DNA of 64,000 nucleotides from Methanococcus voltae PS (GCF_024807035.1 NZ_JANUCQ010000002.1:62001-126000); one strand, 5' to 3'. Positions 23,632 to 33,697 are shown, counted from the stretch's first letter. Notes: generated by a model not told the origin, from the letters alone. Made by a program: numbers and translations.

Positions 23632-24165
23632 TTATTTATTTTTAAATCTGGATACAGAATATAGTATTAAAAATAAAATTACGCCTATTATAATTATATA
23701 AGATTGGTAATCTTGGAAATTATACATATTTATTAATAATTTAGGAAATCCTGTGACTATAAGCAAAAAATATATCAAATATTTCGATAATTTGTACATG
23801 TTGTTATTTTTGACATTTTTTACATCATTGTAGTCATTTTTATTACTTTTTTTATCATCACTAATATTATATTTATAATTTTCATGTAAAATACATAAAA
23901 TACTGAATAAAAATATAAATTGACCAAGTAGTGCTACAAAAAATCTTAAATCTAGCCCCAAAATTTCATATATTGATAAATATGAATAAAAATCATAATA
24001 CGCTATTAAACCCAATAAAAACCCTAGTGGTAATAATATATAGCTTTTATAGGTATATAATGGCTTTATATTGCGCTTAATATAATTTCCAGATATTGTA
24101 AAATAAAAATCTACAATTGCAAAAAGCAAAAGTCCAATAATCATAAAACTTGAAATATATTCCAT
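23632..24165 (-). CDS. Polytopic membrane protein, 177 residues
   Basis: ATG at 24165 follows GAGGGGAATT, much better than the longer open frame beginning at 24240. About six hydrophobic segments are visible, interrupted by a very charged Asn/Lys/Asp loop (about 112-140). No family is recognised. It is the first gene outside the element next to the tRNA, transcribed in the same direction as the tRNA. Confidence 0.65.
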   Translation of the reverse strand: MEYISSFMIIGLLLFAIVDFYFTISGNYIKRNIKPLYTYKSYILLPLGFLLGLIAYYDFYSYLSIYEILGLDLRFFVALLGQFIFLFSILCILHENYKYNISDDKKSNKNDYNDVKNVKNNNMYKLSKYLIYFLLIVTGFPKLLINMYNFQDYQSYIIIIGVILFLILYSVSRFKNK

Positions 24166-24280
24166 AATTCCCCTCAAAAAATTTTTATCAAAAAGATTAT
24201 TAATTACTAATATATTTTTCTTATTTTTTATTAGTATCATATTGCCCTATTGGTGGAGTGTAATATAGAATAATTTATAT

Positions 24281-24328
24281 AATATGTAAAATAATATGTA
24301 AAATAATATGTAAAATAATATGTAAAAT
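24281..24328. repeat. Four tandem copies of a 12-base AT-rich unit
   Basis: The unit AATATGTAAAAT is repeated four times without change in the spacer between two divergent genes. It is simple-sequence DNA with no visible coding role. Confidence 0.85.
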
Positions 24329-24402
24329 AATATTGAAATAATGAAAATACCTTTAATTTATAAAGTAATAATTCATGGAAATCAAAAACAATAAGTGATT
24401 AG

Positions 24403-24954
24403 ATGCCTGATAAAGAAGTAAAAACCGTTGAAGATATGATATATTACCAATACGCCAAAATAATGGCCAAAAGTGCCTCTAGAAATGGTAAAAAAATGGG
24501 TTATGGTTTTATAAAGACTAAATTTAGGAATTTGAAGAGTGGTAAAATTTCATGGTCTAGTATTATGAGGGAGGACTTACAATTTGTAGAATCTGAAAAG
24601 AAGTGTATTTATTGCGGTTGCACCGAAAATCTAACTAAAGACCATATTATTCCTAAATCGCTTAAGGTAAATGAGAGATGTAAAGATTGCGATAATATCC
24701 AAGGTATTCATAACATAATTTGGGCTTGTAAATCTTGCAATAGTAAAAAAGGTAAACGAGGACTTTATGAGGTATATAATCGAATTTATCCCGAAGATGA
24801 TAAATTTTTCGATAAAATTCCTTCTTTGGTAGAAAAAAAATATTTAAAACTAGTATATAGATGTTGTAGTTGTGCTAACAAGTTAGATTGCGAAATTGAC
24901 CCAAAAGAGGGTTCAGTATTAGATATAGATTGCTGTTTAAAAGAATTTAAATAA
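24403..24954 (+). CDS. HNH endonuclease domain protein
   Basis: ATG 24403 is preceded by AGTGATTAG. Of 183 residues, the middle carries a classic HNH module: CIYCG, then TKDHIIPKSL, then IIWACKSCNSKKG, that is two CxxC knuckles around the DH catalytic pair and a conserved Asn. A second CxxC set (CCSCANKLDCE) near the C-terminus may bind another zinc. The N-terminal 60 residues are basic and helical. Stand-alone HNH proteins act as homing or defence nucleases or have housekeeping roles. It lies near the element's edge but outside the tRNA, so it may be cellular. Confidence 0.82.
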   Translation: MPDKEVKTVEDMIYYQYAKIMAKSASRNGKKMGYGFIKTKFRNLKSGKISWSSIMREDLQFVESEKKCIYCGCTENLTKDHIIPKSLKVNERCKDCDNIQGIHNIIWACKSCNSKKGKRGLYEVYNRIYPEDDKFFDKIPSLVEKKYLKLVYRCCSCANKLDCEIDPKEGSVLDIDCCLKEFK

Positions 24955-25008
24955 AATAGGGTAAAAATTATAGTTATTAATATACATTAATACAAAATAA
25001 TGTTACAA

Positions 25009-25881
25009 TTATTGATAATAATCTAAAATTTCTTTATTTGATTCGAAAAGGAAATAATCTAAAATTTCTAAACCATTACCGTAATTCACTGCTTTTGGGT
25101 GAATTGATAAAGTAAATTGTTTATTTTCCTTCAAACTAGTTTTATAATCAATCAATGAAATATTCTTTACCTTTTCAGTACAATTTTCCGGAGTATACCA
25201 AGTATATTCTTTATTAGTAATTATAACTTTTTCAATGTCTTTATTTATTTTAGGTTTTAATATATAAGAATTCACAATTATTGTAAAGTTTCTTTTTAAA
25301 AAGTTATTTTCCGAATCCTTGGATAATATATATCTCGGAGTAATAACGTAATTTATCTTTTTTGTATTAAAACCACAGTTTTCTAAGATTTTAAGGGATT
25401 TATCAGTCTTTTCATTCGCTATAGCCTCACTACAATTGTATTCGCCACCAATATGGTCATAACCGTGATATTGGATGTGATATCCCCTATCATTTAATTC
25501 GTGTAGATATTCTACGAATTTGGGATAATCCGACAGATTATTATCGCCTGCGTGGTTAGTTATAACAAATAAATAAGTTCTAGTAGAATAATGATTATTA
25601 TCTAAAACTTCTATTATTTCTTCCATTTCTTCGAAATAGACTGGACTTACATCATGTACCAAAACTATGGGTGTTGAAGCGCTATAGATTTGCTTATCAT
25701 TGGATACATATTTTAAAGGGTCATATTTTGTATGAAATGTATTAAAAAACATTAAGGTGGTAATTAATACCAAAAATAACAATATTATACAATATTTAGA
25801 CGATAATTTAAATTTGGATTCGTTAGATTCGTTAGATTCAGTGGATTCTTTCGATTTTTTAGAGTTTTTTATTTCTTTCAT
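25009..25881 (-). CDS. Membrane-anchored polysaccharide deacetylase-like protein (DUF2334-like)
   Basis: ATG at 25881 follows GGTGTACT. A charged Ser/Glu/Lys-rich N-terminus (1-30) precedes one transmembrane helix (about 31-49), so the rest lies outside. VLVHDVSPVYFEEMEEI resembles the first motif of NodB-like deacetylases (metal-binding Asp), and YHIQYHGYDHIGGEYN the His pair motif. SIHPKAVNYGN near the end may complete the site. Such enzymes trim acyl groups from surface glycans, but substrates in methanogens are not known. The neighbouring genes give no further hint. Confidence 0.7.
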   Translation of the reverse strand: MKEIKNSKKSKESTESNESNESKFKLSSKYCIILLFLVLITTLMFFNTFHTKYDPLKYVSNDKQIYSASTPIVLVHDVSPVYFEEMEEIIEVLDNNHYSTRTYLFVITNHAGDNNLSDYPKFVEYLHELNDRGYHIQYHGYDHIGGEYNCSEAIANEKTDKSLKILENCGFNTKKINYVITPRYILSKDSENNFLKRNFTIIVNSYILKPKINKDIEKVIITNKEYTWYTPENCTEKVKNISLIDYKTSLKENKQFTLSIHPKAVNYGNGLEILDYFLFESNKEILDYYQ

Positions 25882-26020
25882 AGTACACCATTATTTTAAT
25901 ATAATATAAAGGACTATTATGTTAAAATTAGTATAAAAATATATACGCATTGAATTAATAAAAAGATAAAAAAGATGTAAATGTGTTATAAATGTTATTT
26001 AATGATTATTTAATGATTAT

Positions 26021-26224
26021 TTAATGTTTACTTTCGTTTTTTGGATGCTTAACACAGCATACTAAGCGGAATATGATATCAACAGTAAATACAATTAATA
26101 ACAAAATGGCAAACAATAGCGCAGATATTTCTGTTTCAAGGTATTTGGCAACCAACCAAGCTATTAAAAGCACAGAAAGAAGCCCAATTACTCTTGCGTA
26201 GTGTGATTTATCTATTTTGTTCAT
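26021..26224 (-). CDS. Small membrane protein, 67 residues
   Basis: ATG at 26224 follows GGGGGTATT. Two hydrophobic helices (about 10-27 and 33-54) are followed by a short tail with two Cys (RLVCCVKHPKNE). No family recognised; single transcription unit between leuS and the deacetylase-like gene. Confidence 0.6.
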   Translation of the reverse strand: MNKIDKSHYARVIGLLSVLLIAWLVAKYLETEISALLFAILLLIVFTVDIIFRLVCCVKHPKNESKH

Positions 26225-26391
26225 AATACCCCCTTTATTTCCTGTAATTAAATTATATTTATTATCATATATATAGTTAAATTATTAAATATATGGATAT
26301 ATAAAAACTAAAACGATAATAAATCTAAAAATAAAATATAAAATAAAATAAAATAAAATATAATAAAATATAATAAATATATGATGGAAAA

Positions 26392-29334
26392 TTATTCCAT
26401 ATAAATTGCTATTTTGTAAGGAATTGCAAATTTCTTTTTATTCATAACATCTTCACCATTTACGATAATTTCAGCGTCAAATTCTGAAGATAAGAATTCT
26501 TTTGCATTTTCAAGTATTTCTTCTTCATTAATTGTATTTTTAACACCGATTTTCATAAATTCATTAATGAGTTTTACAACTGCTTTTCCTTGTTGTTTAA
26601 ACTCTACATTTTGCATTACAAGTGGAATAATCTGTTTAACGTTTTTATCCTGGTTATCGTGCATAAATTCCATTAAATTATATTTCCAGTCATCCGCGGT
26701 ATATACATATATTTTAGATGGCTGAATTTTTGCAACTGATAATATACTTCTTGTATCTTCCATTGTAGACTTAATAAATTCTTCTCCACGTTCTAAATCA
26801 TTATTAAGGAATTCTTGTTTAATGATTGGGAATTTTTCGAGAGATACAAATCCTTCGTAGCCTAATTCTTGCCAAATTTCTTCGCATAAGTGAGGGGTTA
26901 CAGGCATTAAAAGTTTATTCCATACTACGATTACTTCTCTAAGTACGCTTTTATTTTCCCCACCTCTTCTCTTGTACCATCTTAAGTCGTTCATCAATTC
27001 ATAGAATAAAATGCTAATTTTTCTAAGTTGGAAATCGGTGTAGGCTTCATCTGCAATACTAACTGCATTGTAAAGTTTATGCAATAACCACATATCAATC
27101 CTTGATAATTTGGTTTCTTCAACTCTAGTATTTACTTCTTTTAAATCTAAAGCCATTTCGTAGAATTTTGTTAAATTATCTCTTGCTTTTTCCATTTCTT
27201 TAAATTTAATATCTGCGTCTTGTGGCAATTCTGCGCAAGTCGTTATGTAGAATCTACCAACGTCAGCACCATATTTCTCAGCAACTTCCATGACTGGTAA
27301 AACTGGCCCTTTTGACTTGGATAGTTTCTTACCCTCAATTGTAACGTAACCGTTTACCTCAATTCCTCTTGGCCATAAACCTTTATTCTGTTCTCCGAAT
27401 ATTGCAGCGTGGTTGAATATCATAAAGGTCAAATGGTTAGGGACAAGGTCTTTTGCGGAACATCTCCAATCTAACGGGTAGAAATAAAGGAATTCTCTTC
27501 TCATATCAATTATTGTTTCTTTTGATATGTTTGTAAGTTCTGAAACACTTTCAATGTCACCTTTTCCTAAAAATACGTAATCGAATAATTCAGGCTTTAA
27601 TTGCTCTGTTGAGATATTTTGAACGTTTATAAATCTTGCAATCGTATAGTAAGCCATGTAAATAGTACTATCGGATAAACTTTCAATCATCCATTCTTTA
27701 TCAAATGGTAATCTTGTACCTAAACCTTTTCTTCTTGCACAAGCCTTATCTTTCATCCAGTCAACTTTATTGTGGAATTCTTGCCTAAAACTTTCAGGTT
27801 TAAAGTTCATATCGTCAATACATTCGTGAGCTAGTCTCTTCCATTCATCGTCTGAGTAAGTAATGAACCATTGACCTTTAACGGTTTTTATGATACATTT
27901 TTGACCACATCTACATACAACATTTTGTTCTGAAAACTCGTACATCACTTCGGCGAGTCCATTTGCGATATGGTCTTTTGTTAATTTTTCCTTAATGTCT
28001 TTTACAGGAATTCCTTCGTAGATTCCACAGTTTTCGTTTAATTTTCCTTTGTGGAATTCATCTTTATAAATTTTACTCGTAGCTTGCTCTAATAATTCAT
28101 CGTCTTCTTGGTTTTTAATTCCTAATTTTTCAACGATTTCTTTTGCAGGGAATTTTCCATAACCATCGACACTAACAAGACCAATTAAACTTACTTTTCC
28201 GTTTTCTTCATCACCCGGAACTTCGGCAATTGCGTCTAAGTCTTTTAATGCGATGTAATCGTAAGGAGCGTGAGCAGGTACGCTCATAACGCAACCGGTA
28301 CCGATACCCATTTCTACAAAATCCGCAGGGAATAAAGGAACCATTTTTTGAGAAACTGGGTTTTTAAGCATTACTTTATTATCTATAAGCTCATTACCTT
28401 TCATTTCTTTAATTATATCAATTTTTTTATCTTGTTCTGATAATTTATAAGCACATTCTTTGCCCATTATCCAGTAGCCATTGAATTGTGTGTTTATTTC
28501 TTCGCTATCCATTTTTTGGATTTCGTCGTAAACTTCAGCGAGTACGTATGTTTCATTAGGGTTTACCCACGCGTTAGTAACTCCGAATACGGTTTCAGGC
28601 CTAAGGGTAGCCATTGGTACGATACATTCTTTGTCATCGTATTTGGTTGTAAATTTGATGAGCGTGTATTCTACGGTTGTAGCTTCCTCGCCGTGTAATA
28701 AATCATGGTCTTCAACCGGGTTATCACAGTTAGGGCAGTATCTAACAGGGTGAGAACCTTTTGAGATGTATCCTTTTTCTTTTAAGGTATAAAATTGCCA
28801 TTCGATGAATTTAGAAAATACTTTGTCATCAGTCTTGAAATTTCTTCTCCAATCTAAAGAGAAACCCATTTTCTTAAAAGCTTCGGTTGCTTTTTCTGAA
28901 AAACAATTTACGATATTTTGAGGCGTATTTAATTCTAAAAGCTCGTCCATAGGTATTTTGTGGAGATTGTTGTATGCCCAAACGGTGTGCTCGTTTCTGT
29001 TTTTGATTAATTCTGCAAGTCCTAATATTGGGGTTCCCGTAACGTGATATCCGAATGTCCAAAGTACGTTTTTACCCTTCATTCTGTTGTATCTTGCGAG
29101 TGTTTCCGGAATAGTAAATGTTCTTAAGTGTCCTGCGTGTAATACCCCATTTAAGTATGGAAATGCGGCGGTTATAAAGAATTTTTCTTTTGAAGGATTC
29201 CCATCTGTGTCTGCGTATTTATTGTATTCTGTTTCAAATATTTTATTATCTTCCCAGATTTTTTGCCATTTGTCAGCAATTTCTGTAAAATTTAACTCTT
29301 TTCTGTCTTTTGTATTGGTTTTTTCCGTATTCAA
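26392..29334 (-). CDS. leuS: Leucyl-tRNA synthetase, archaeal type
   Basis: Translation starts at TTG 29334 behind GGTGAAATT. The 980-residue class I synthetase has the HIGH motif as HAGHLRTF (about 65-72). A large editing domain follows, with TLRPETVFGVTNAWV and GTGCVMSVPAHAPYDY. The Cys knuckles CPNC and CRCGQKC come next, then the KMSKS motif as KLSKSKG (about residue 677) and an anticodon-binding domain with DMWLLHKL and WYKRRGG. It charges tRNA-Leu in the cytosol. It stands alone with an AT-rich spacer upstream. Length and motif order are normal for the archaeal/eukaryotic branch. Confidence 0.97.
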   Translation of the reverse strand: MNTEKTNTKDRKELNFTEIADKWQKIWEDNKIFETEYNKYADTDGNPSKEKFFITAAFPYLNGVLHAGHLRTFTIPETLARYNRMKGKNVLWTFGYHVTGTPILGLAELIKNRNEHTVWAYNNLHKIPMDELLELNTPQNIVNCFSEKATEAFKKMGFSLDWRRNFKTDDKVFSKFIEWQFYTLKEKGYISKGSHPVRYCPNCDNPVEDHDLLHGEEATTVEYTLIKFTTKYDDKECIVPMATLRPETVFGVTNAWVNPNETYVLAEVYDEIQKMDSEEINTQFNGYWIMGKECAYKLSEQDKKIDIIKEMKGNELIDNKVMLKNPVSQKMVPLFPADFVEMGIGTGCVMSVPAHAPYDYIALKDLDAIAEVPGDEENGKVSLIGLVSVDGYGKFPAKEIVEKLGIKNQEDDELLEQATSKIYKDEFHKGKLNENCGIYEGIPVKDIKEKLTKDHIANGLAEVMYEFSEQNVVCRCGQKCIIKTVKGQWFITYSDDEWKRLAHECIDDMNFKPESFRQEFHNKVDWMKDKACARRKGLGTRLPFDKEWMIESLSDSTIYMAYYTIARFINVQNISTEQLKPELFDYVFLGKGDIESVSELTNISKETIIDMRREFLYFYPLDWRCSAKDLVPNHLTFMIFNHAAIFGEQNKGLWPRGIEVNGYVTIEGKKLSKSKGPVLPVMEVAEKYGADVGRFYITTCAELPQDADIKFKEMEKARDNLTKFYEMALDLKEVNTRVEETKLSRIDMWLLHKLYNAVSIADEAYTDFQLRKISILFYELMNDLRWYKRRGGENKSVLREVIVVWNKLLMPVTPHLCEEIWQELGYEGFVSLEKFPIIKQEFLNNDLERGEEFIKSTMEDTRSILSVAKIQPSKIYVYTADDWKYNLMEFMHDNQDKNVKQIIPLVMQNVEFKQQGKAVVKLINEFMKIGVKNTINEEEILENAKEFLSSEFDAEIIVNGEDVMNKKKFAIPYKIAIYME

Positions 29335-29558
29335 AATTTCACCATAATAAACATTTGATAAAAATAATAAATGATATTTTAGTATAATGATATGAATAAT
29401 TCCGATAATACTGTTAATGGTATAAATTTTTGAGTATATTCGGTTAATCGTATAAATAGTATATAATTCATTAAAATATAAAAATATACCCTTTAAATTT
29501 ATTTCAATGAACGGAATTATAAAAGAATTATAAAATCATATTTAAATTAAGAATATCA

Positions 29559-30743
29559 TTATTTTAAATTCTTTTTCCTAAGTTTAAGATTTAATTTAGG
29601 CTTTTTTGTTATAAGGGGTGTTCTTTGCACCTCTAATTTATCAACGGTTGGATAATATTCGGATATGTACGCCCTAAACTCGCCAAATTCTTTTTCAGCT
29701 TCGATATTATTTTCTTTTATATATTCAATAATTTCTTCCAATAAAATTGGATTTAGGTAAATTTCAGACTTGCAAGTATTAATTTCATAATCAATACCTA
29801 ATTCTAACTCGTTATATTTTAAAAACTGTACAAAAGGGTTATTTTCCGGATTATTGCTATCTTCCGTACTTTTTTCAGCAACAATTAATTCATCATACTT
29901 TACAATACCCTTAATTAATAGTCCTTCATCGGTGATTAATTCGTACTCTTTTGCTACGTTTTTCGCCCGATTGATTAATCTATTTTTCATCTGAACGCTA
30001 TCTTTAAGTGTAGATGGGCAGTAGTGCATTTTAATGGCTAAATTATAACCCTCTTTATTATTAGCAATAATATGTTTTTTTGCTAGATTAATGGCATTTA
30101 AAGCCGTTTCTTGGCTTCCCTGCATACGTGAAGAATAATCATTCTTTTCATTAAATCCTTTTTCCAATAAATTAGTATAATTTGTTTCAGAATACTCCAA
30201 TTCATTTAAATTAATAAAATCTACAGGTATTTCATTAATTTTTTGGATTATAAGTGATATTTCATCGTCCATATTAGGGATAGCAGGAATTTCAACGCCC
30301 ACCTTTTTTATGTATTTTTTACATAGCGTTAGTTTTTCAACGAGTTTATTTAATTCTACTTCTTTTTTATCTTCTTTTTTATCTTGATTTTTTAAGTTTT
30401 CCATCCTTGGATGTAGTCTTATTTCGTCTAGTCCTGCTTCTTTTAACTTTTGAAGGTGTTCTTCCGTTATTTCTAATGTTGTGTATAAATGTGCGTGAAA
30501 ATCCTTTCCAAAATGGTCTTTTAAAGCTTTTAAGTATTCGCAAGTTCTATCTATCTTTAGAATTGGGTTCCCTCCAGTTATGCCAACTCCTTTGCTTCCA
30601 CATATTTTGGCTTCATCAATCGCTTCATCTATGCCACTAATTTTCCTCTCGTTTGCATAAATTACGTCCTTATTTTTACGATTTTCGGAAAGGGGGCAGT
30701 AATAGCACTTTCTATTGCAAAGTCCAGTTATGAAAAGTACCAT
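29559..30743 (-). CDS. Radical SAM protein
   Basis: The CxxxCxxC iron-sulfur motif is CNRKCYYCPLS, close to the ATG at 30743, followed by the GITGGNPIL motif for SAM binding and a TIM-barrel-like region with DEIRLHPRM. The C-terminal 110 residues form a separate, partly Lys-rich domain. Upstream of the ATG the frame stays open for 31 more codons with GCKFCILGEK directly before MVLFITG. That pattern looks like the genuine N-terminus of this family, but no ATG, GTG or TTG opens it; an ATT at 30836 behind GGTGAT is the candidate. Reaction unknown. Confidence 0.8.
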   Translation of the reverse strand: MVLFITGLCNRKCYYCPLSENRKNKDVIYANERKISGIDEAIDEAKICGSKGVGITGGNPILKIDRTCEYLKALKDHFGKDFHAHLYTTLEITEEHLQKLKEAGLDEIRLHPRMENLKNQDKKEDKKEVELNKLVEKLTLCKKYIKKVGVEIPAIPNMDDEISLIIQKINEIPVDFINLNELEYSETNYTNLLEKGFNEKNDYSSRMQGSQETALNAINLAKKHIIANNKEGYNLAIKMHYCPSTLKDSVQMKNRLINRAKNVAKEYELITDEGLLIKGIVKYDELIVAEKSTEDSNNPENNPFVQFLKYNELELGIDYEINTCKSEIYLNPILLEEIIEYIKENNIEAEKEFGEFRAYISEYYPTVDKLEVQRTPLITKKPKLNLKLRKKNLK

Positions 30744-30862
30744 TTTTTCGCCTAAAATGCAAAATTTGCAACCTTCGGTTAATTCATTGCATTTTAATTC
30801 GTAATCTTCGAATTTAATGTTTTCAATTTTACTAATATTATCACCAAATAATCATTAAACTG

Positions 30863-30930
30863 TAATTAATAAACTTTAATTAATAAACTTTAATTAATAA
30901 ACTTTAATTAATAAACTTTAATTAATATAT
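30863..30930. repeat. Four tandem copies of a 15-base AT-rich unit
   Basis: The unit TAATTAATAAACTTT repeats four times with a partial fifth. It lies in the divergent spacer between the radical SAM gene and nifB (about 30,840-31,070). Apart from a TATA-like run near 30,990 (ATGATATATATAC), I see nothing else there. Confidence 0.85.
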
Positions 30931-31070
30931 TGTAAATATAAAATAAATATAACTGTTCTAAATGTCCTATTCAATTTAAACCCATATGATATATATACTT
31001 TAAAATTAAAGTAAGAATTAATTGCAATTAAAAATTTCACAAAATAATAAATTGGTATTTAGGTGTTTTA

Positions 31071-31964
31071 ATGAATCAAAAAATGTCAAAATTTGCTCAT
31101 ATAACGAAAGTACATCCTTGTTATAACGAAAAATTGCACGATAAAATTGGTAGGGTGCACTTACCAGTGGCCCCAAAATGTAATATTGCGTGTAGATACT
31201 GTAAAAGATGCTTAGGTGCCGAATCACTCTGCGAAGAAAGACCAGGGGTGGCTCACCACATTATGAAACCTGCCGAAGTGGAAGACTACTTATCAGATTT
31301 GTTCAAAAAAATGCCTAACATTAAGGTTATTGGCATTGCAGGACCTGGAGACAGTTTATTCAACAAAGAAACCTTTGAAACTCTCGAAATATTACAAGAT
31401 AAATTTCCTGAAATGGTAAGATGTTTATCTACAAACGGTTTATTACTTCCAAAATACGCAAAAAAACTTGCAGACCTAGGAGTTAAGACAGTTACAGTTA
31501 CAGTAAATGCCGTAGACCCTAAAATACAAGCTCAAATGTGTGACTGGATATACTACGAAGGTAAGGTTTTAAAAGGAGAAGAAGGAGCAAAAGTTTTAAT
31601 CGAAAACCAACTCGAAGGAGTTAAAAAGGCGTACGATTACGATTTAGCAGTTAAAATAAATACTGTTTTAGTGCCTGAAATAAATATGAACCACATTGTA
31701 GACATTGCGAAAACATACGCTGATTACGCATTTGTTCAGAACATCATTCCACTTATACCAATGTACAAAATGGAAAACTTAAGAAGACCAGATTGTGGAG
31801 AAATTAGCGGAGTTAGAGATAGTGCTGAAGAATTTATGACACAATTCAGAGCTTGCCAACAGTGTAGAGCAGATGCTGCAGGATTATTGGGCGAAAAGAA
31901 ACATATGGAACAAACAAAAGGAAAAAATTTAGATATATATGATTTAAAGCATTTTTCACATTAA
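31071..31964 (+). CDS. nifB: NifB-type radical SAM enzyme (nitrogenase cofactor precursor synthesis)
   Basis: ATG 31071 follows AGGTGTTTT. The 297-residue protein has the NifB signature CNIACRYCKRC, then EERPGVAHH, GIAGPGDSLF and LSTNGLLLP. Further conserved Cys lie in RPDCGE and ACQQCRADAAG near the end for the additional Fe-S clusters. It lacks the C-terminal NifX-like domain, as do other archaeal NifB proteins. NifB builds the NifB-co iron-sulfur-carbide precursor of the nitrogenase cofactor. No nif structural genes are visible within 30 kb, so it may serve a distant nif cluster. Confidence 0.88.
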   Translation: MNQKMSKFAHITKVHPCYNEKLHDKIGRVHLPVAPKCNIACRYCKRCLGAESLCEERPGVAHHIMKPAEVEDYLSDLFKKMPNIKVIGIAGPGDSLFNKETFETLEILQDKFPEMVRCLSTNGLLLPKYAKKLADLGVKTVTVTVNAVDPKIQAQMCDWIYYEGKVLKGEEGAKVLIENQLEGVKKAYDYDLAVKINTVLVPEINMNHIVDIAKTYADYAFVQNIIPLIPMYKMENLRRPDCGEISGVRDSAEEFMTQFRACQQCRADAAGLLGEKKHMEQTKGKNLDIYDLKHFSH

Positions 31965-32010
31965 TATGTGATTTATATAATTTTAAATCTTATATTAGTT
32001 TTATATTTTA

Positions 32011-32058
32011 CTTTATTTTACTTTATTTTACTTTATTTTACTTTAGTTTACTTTATTT
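32011..32058. repeat. Tandem 10-base T-rich repeat
   Basis: CTTTATTTTA is repeated, with one altered copy, between the convergent ends of nifB and the small monooxygenase-like gene. A T-run of this kind behind nifB may also support transcription termination in archaea. Confidence 0.7.
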
Positions 32059-32072
32059 TTTAAATTTTTATT

Positions 32073-32366
32073 TTAAATTTCCCTGTAGAAATTTACTTCT
32101 GCTTTTTTCGAATAATATTTTGATAATGAATCAGAAATTTCTCTATACTCTTTTGAAGCTACATATTTTTCTAATTTATCCATATTTTCCCATTCTGCGC
32201 TCATTACTATTATATGTTCATCCATCACGTCTTGAAAATACCTTACAGATATATAACCGTCGCCTTTTTCAGCTTTCTTTCTTGCTTCCACACAACCATC
32301 AATATAATCGTCCAAATTTTCTTTTTTAATATAATGTTTTGCTATGATTTTTACAGGATTTATCAC
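32073..32366 (-). CDS. Antibiotic-biosynthesis-monooxygenase (ABM) domain protein
   Basis: GTG at 32366 is chosen because GGGTGA lies 4 bases upstream; the TTG at 32378 would start inside that binding site. The 97 residues form the ferredoxin-like ABM fold: VKIIAKHYIKKENLDDYI, then GYISVRYFQD, then HIIVMSAEWENMDKLEKYVA. Such small dimeric proteins are quinol or haem oxygenase-like or simply bind metabolites. Catalytic role here unknown. Confidence 0.8.
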   Translation of the reverse strand: MINPVKIIAKHYIKKENLDDYIDGCVEARKKAEKGDGYISVRYFQDVMDEHIIVMSAEWENMDKLEKYVASKEYREISDSLSKYYSKKAEVNFYREI

Positions 32367-32686
32367 TTGCTCACCCAAAAACTAGTAAATTTAAAATTCT
32401 AATAGCTAAATTATAATATCCATATATTTAATATATTACATATTTCAAATTAATTTATAAAATTCATTCTTTTTATGTATATTTATTGAAATTTAAATTA
32501 CGGATTTAAAACCATACAAAATCGTTAAATACATATATAAATATTATAATAACTATTATATTATCCATAAATTAATAGATAATTGACTAAACTATTGATT
32601 TACAAAATTATTATTAAAATTATTATTAAAATTATTATTAAAATTTACATAATAAACGCTAAAAAGCATTTACGCGAGGGATTAGT
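32367..32686. other. Noncoding spacer with short repeats
   Basis: AT-rich DNA between two divergent genes. AAAATTATTATT is repeated about three times near 32606-32643, and several TATA-like runs occur around 32530-32570. No gene or RNA is supported. Confidence 0.5.
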
Positions 32687-33697
32687 TTGAAATACGGTAA
32701 AATTTTACTAATTACCTTACTAAGTTTATTTGTGGTATTTGCAGGTTGTACGACCAAATCAGATTCCACCACTACTGGGGATTCAAATACGACGTTAAAC
32801 GATAGTATAGGTTTAAACAATACGGATAATTTAAATATAAACTTAAATGAAAGTAAAAACGGTACAAAAATTACCGATGTTGAAAATACGAATTTATTAA
32901 AAAATAGAACTATGAGTATAGTAACAACCAATTTACCTGTTGAAGTAGTCAAAAGGGAAGTTGTAAAGCAAATATTGGAAAGTAAAGGCTATAAAGTAAC
33001 CGTTTCCCAAAAATCAACTGACGAAATGTATAAGGCAGTATACTCCGGAAAAGCAGATATTATGCTTTCAGGGTCATTCCCTACAACAGACAGTTCATTT
33101 GTAAGTAAATACAGCAGTAATTTAAGTAGATTAAAAGAAAATGTGGAAGACTCCTGGAATGGTGTCGCAGTTACCAAATCTGCATACGATGAAGGCGTAA
33201 CATCCATTGAATCTTTGAAAAATCACTCTGAATTATTCAATAGCACCATAATATGTCTTGAAGAAGGCACCGGATTAGCAAAACATACCAAATCTGCAGT
33301 ATCAGAATACGGATTATCAAATTACACTATAAAATACGTAACTCCTAAGGAATTATACAAAATGTTGGACGAAGCTAACGCAGAAAATAAAGATTTAGTT
33401 TTCGTAGCTTGGGAACCTTCAGCTTTATTTGAAAAATACCCTGTTGAAAAATTAGCAGATAGTAAACACGTTTACGCAGGTAAATTCGATAAAATAACAA
33501 CTGTTTCAAGACCTGAAATGTATGTTTGGGATTATGAAGCATACAGATTCTTAAAAGAGTTCCAGGTTTCAAAAGAAGATGCCAACAGCTGGGCTGTTCA
33601 ATATGTTTATGAAGGTAAGTCCGCTAAAGAAATTGCATCAAAATGGATTGATTCTAATCAATATAAGGTTGATGAATGGAGAGAATTATTAAAATAA
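32687..33697 (+). CDS. ABC-transporter substrate-binding lipoprotein, glycine-betaine (OpuAC/ProX) type
   Basis: TTG 32687 follows GAGGGA. A lipoprotein signal peptide ends in the lipobox FAGCTT (Cys21), and a Ser/Thr/Asn-rich linker runs to about residue 75. The rest matches the type II periplasmic binding fold of quaternary-amine transporters: SIVTTNLPVEVVKREVVKQI, ADIMLSGSFPTTDSS, EEGTGLAKHTKSAV and FVAWEPSALFEKYP. It would capture betaine-like osmolytes outside the cell. No permease or ATPase gene is adjacent, so the transporter partners must be elsewhere. Confidence 0.85.
   Translation: MKYGKILLITLLSLFVVFAGCTTKSDSTTTGDSNTTLNDSIGLNNTDNLNINLNESKNGTKITDVENTNLLKNRTMSIVTTNLPVEVVKREVVKQILESKGYKVTVSQKSTDEMYKAVYSGKADIMLSGSFPTTDSSFVSKYSSNLSRLKENVEDSWNGVAVTKSAYDEGVTSIESLKNHSELFNSTIICLEEGTGLAKHTKSAVSEYGLSNYTIKYVTPKELYKMLDEANAENKDLVFVAWEPSALFEKYPVEKLADSKHVYAGKFDKITTVSRPEMYVWDYEAYRFLKEFQVSKEDANSWAVQYVYEGKSAKEIASKWIDSNQYKVDEWRELLK

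Noticed and set aside
24403-24954. HNH gene considered as part of the left element
   Set aside because: It lies beyond the tRNA attachment site, so it is outside the element unless a second integration event is assumed.
31071-31964. NifB considered as a general radical SAM protein of the neighbouring gene's family
   Set aside because: The signatures CNIACRYCKRC, RPGV and GIAGPGD with extra C-terminal Cys are specific for NifB and absent from the neighbour.
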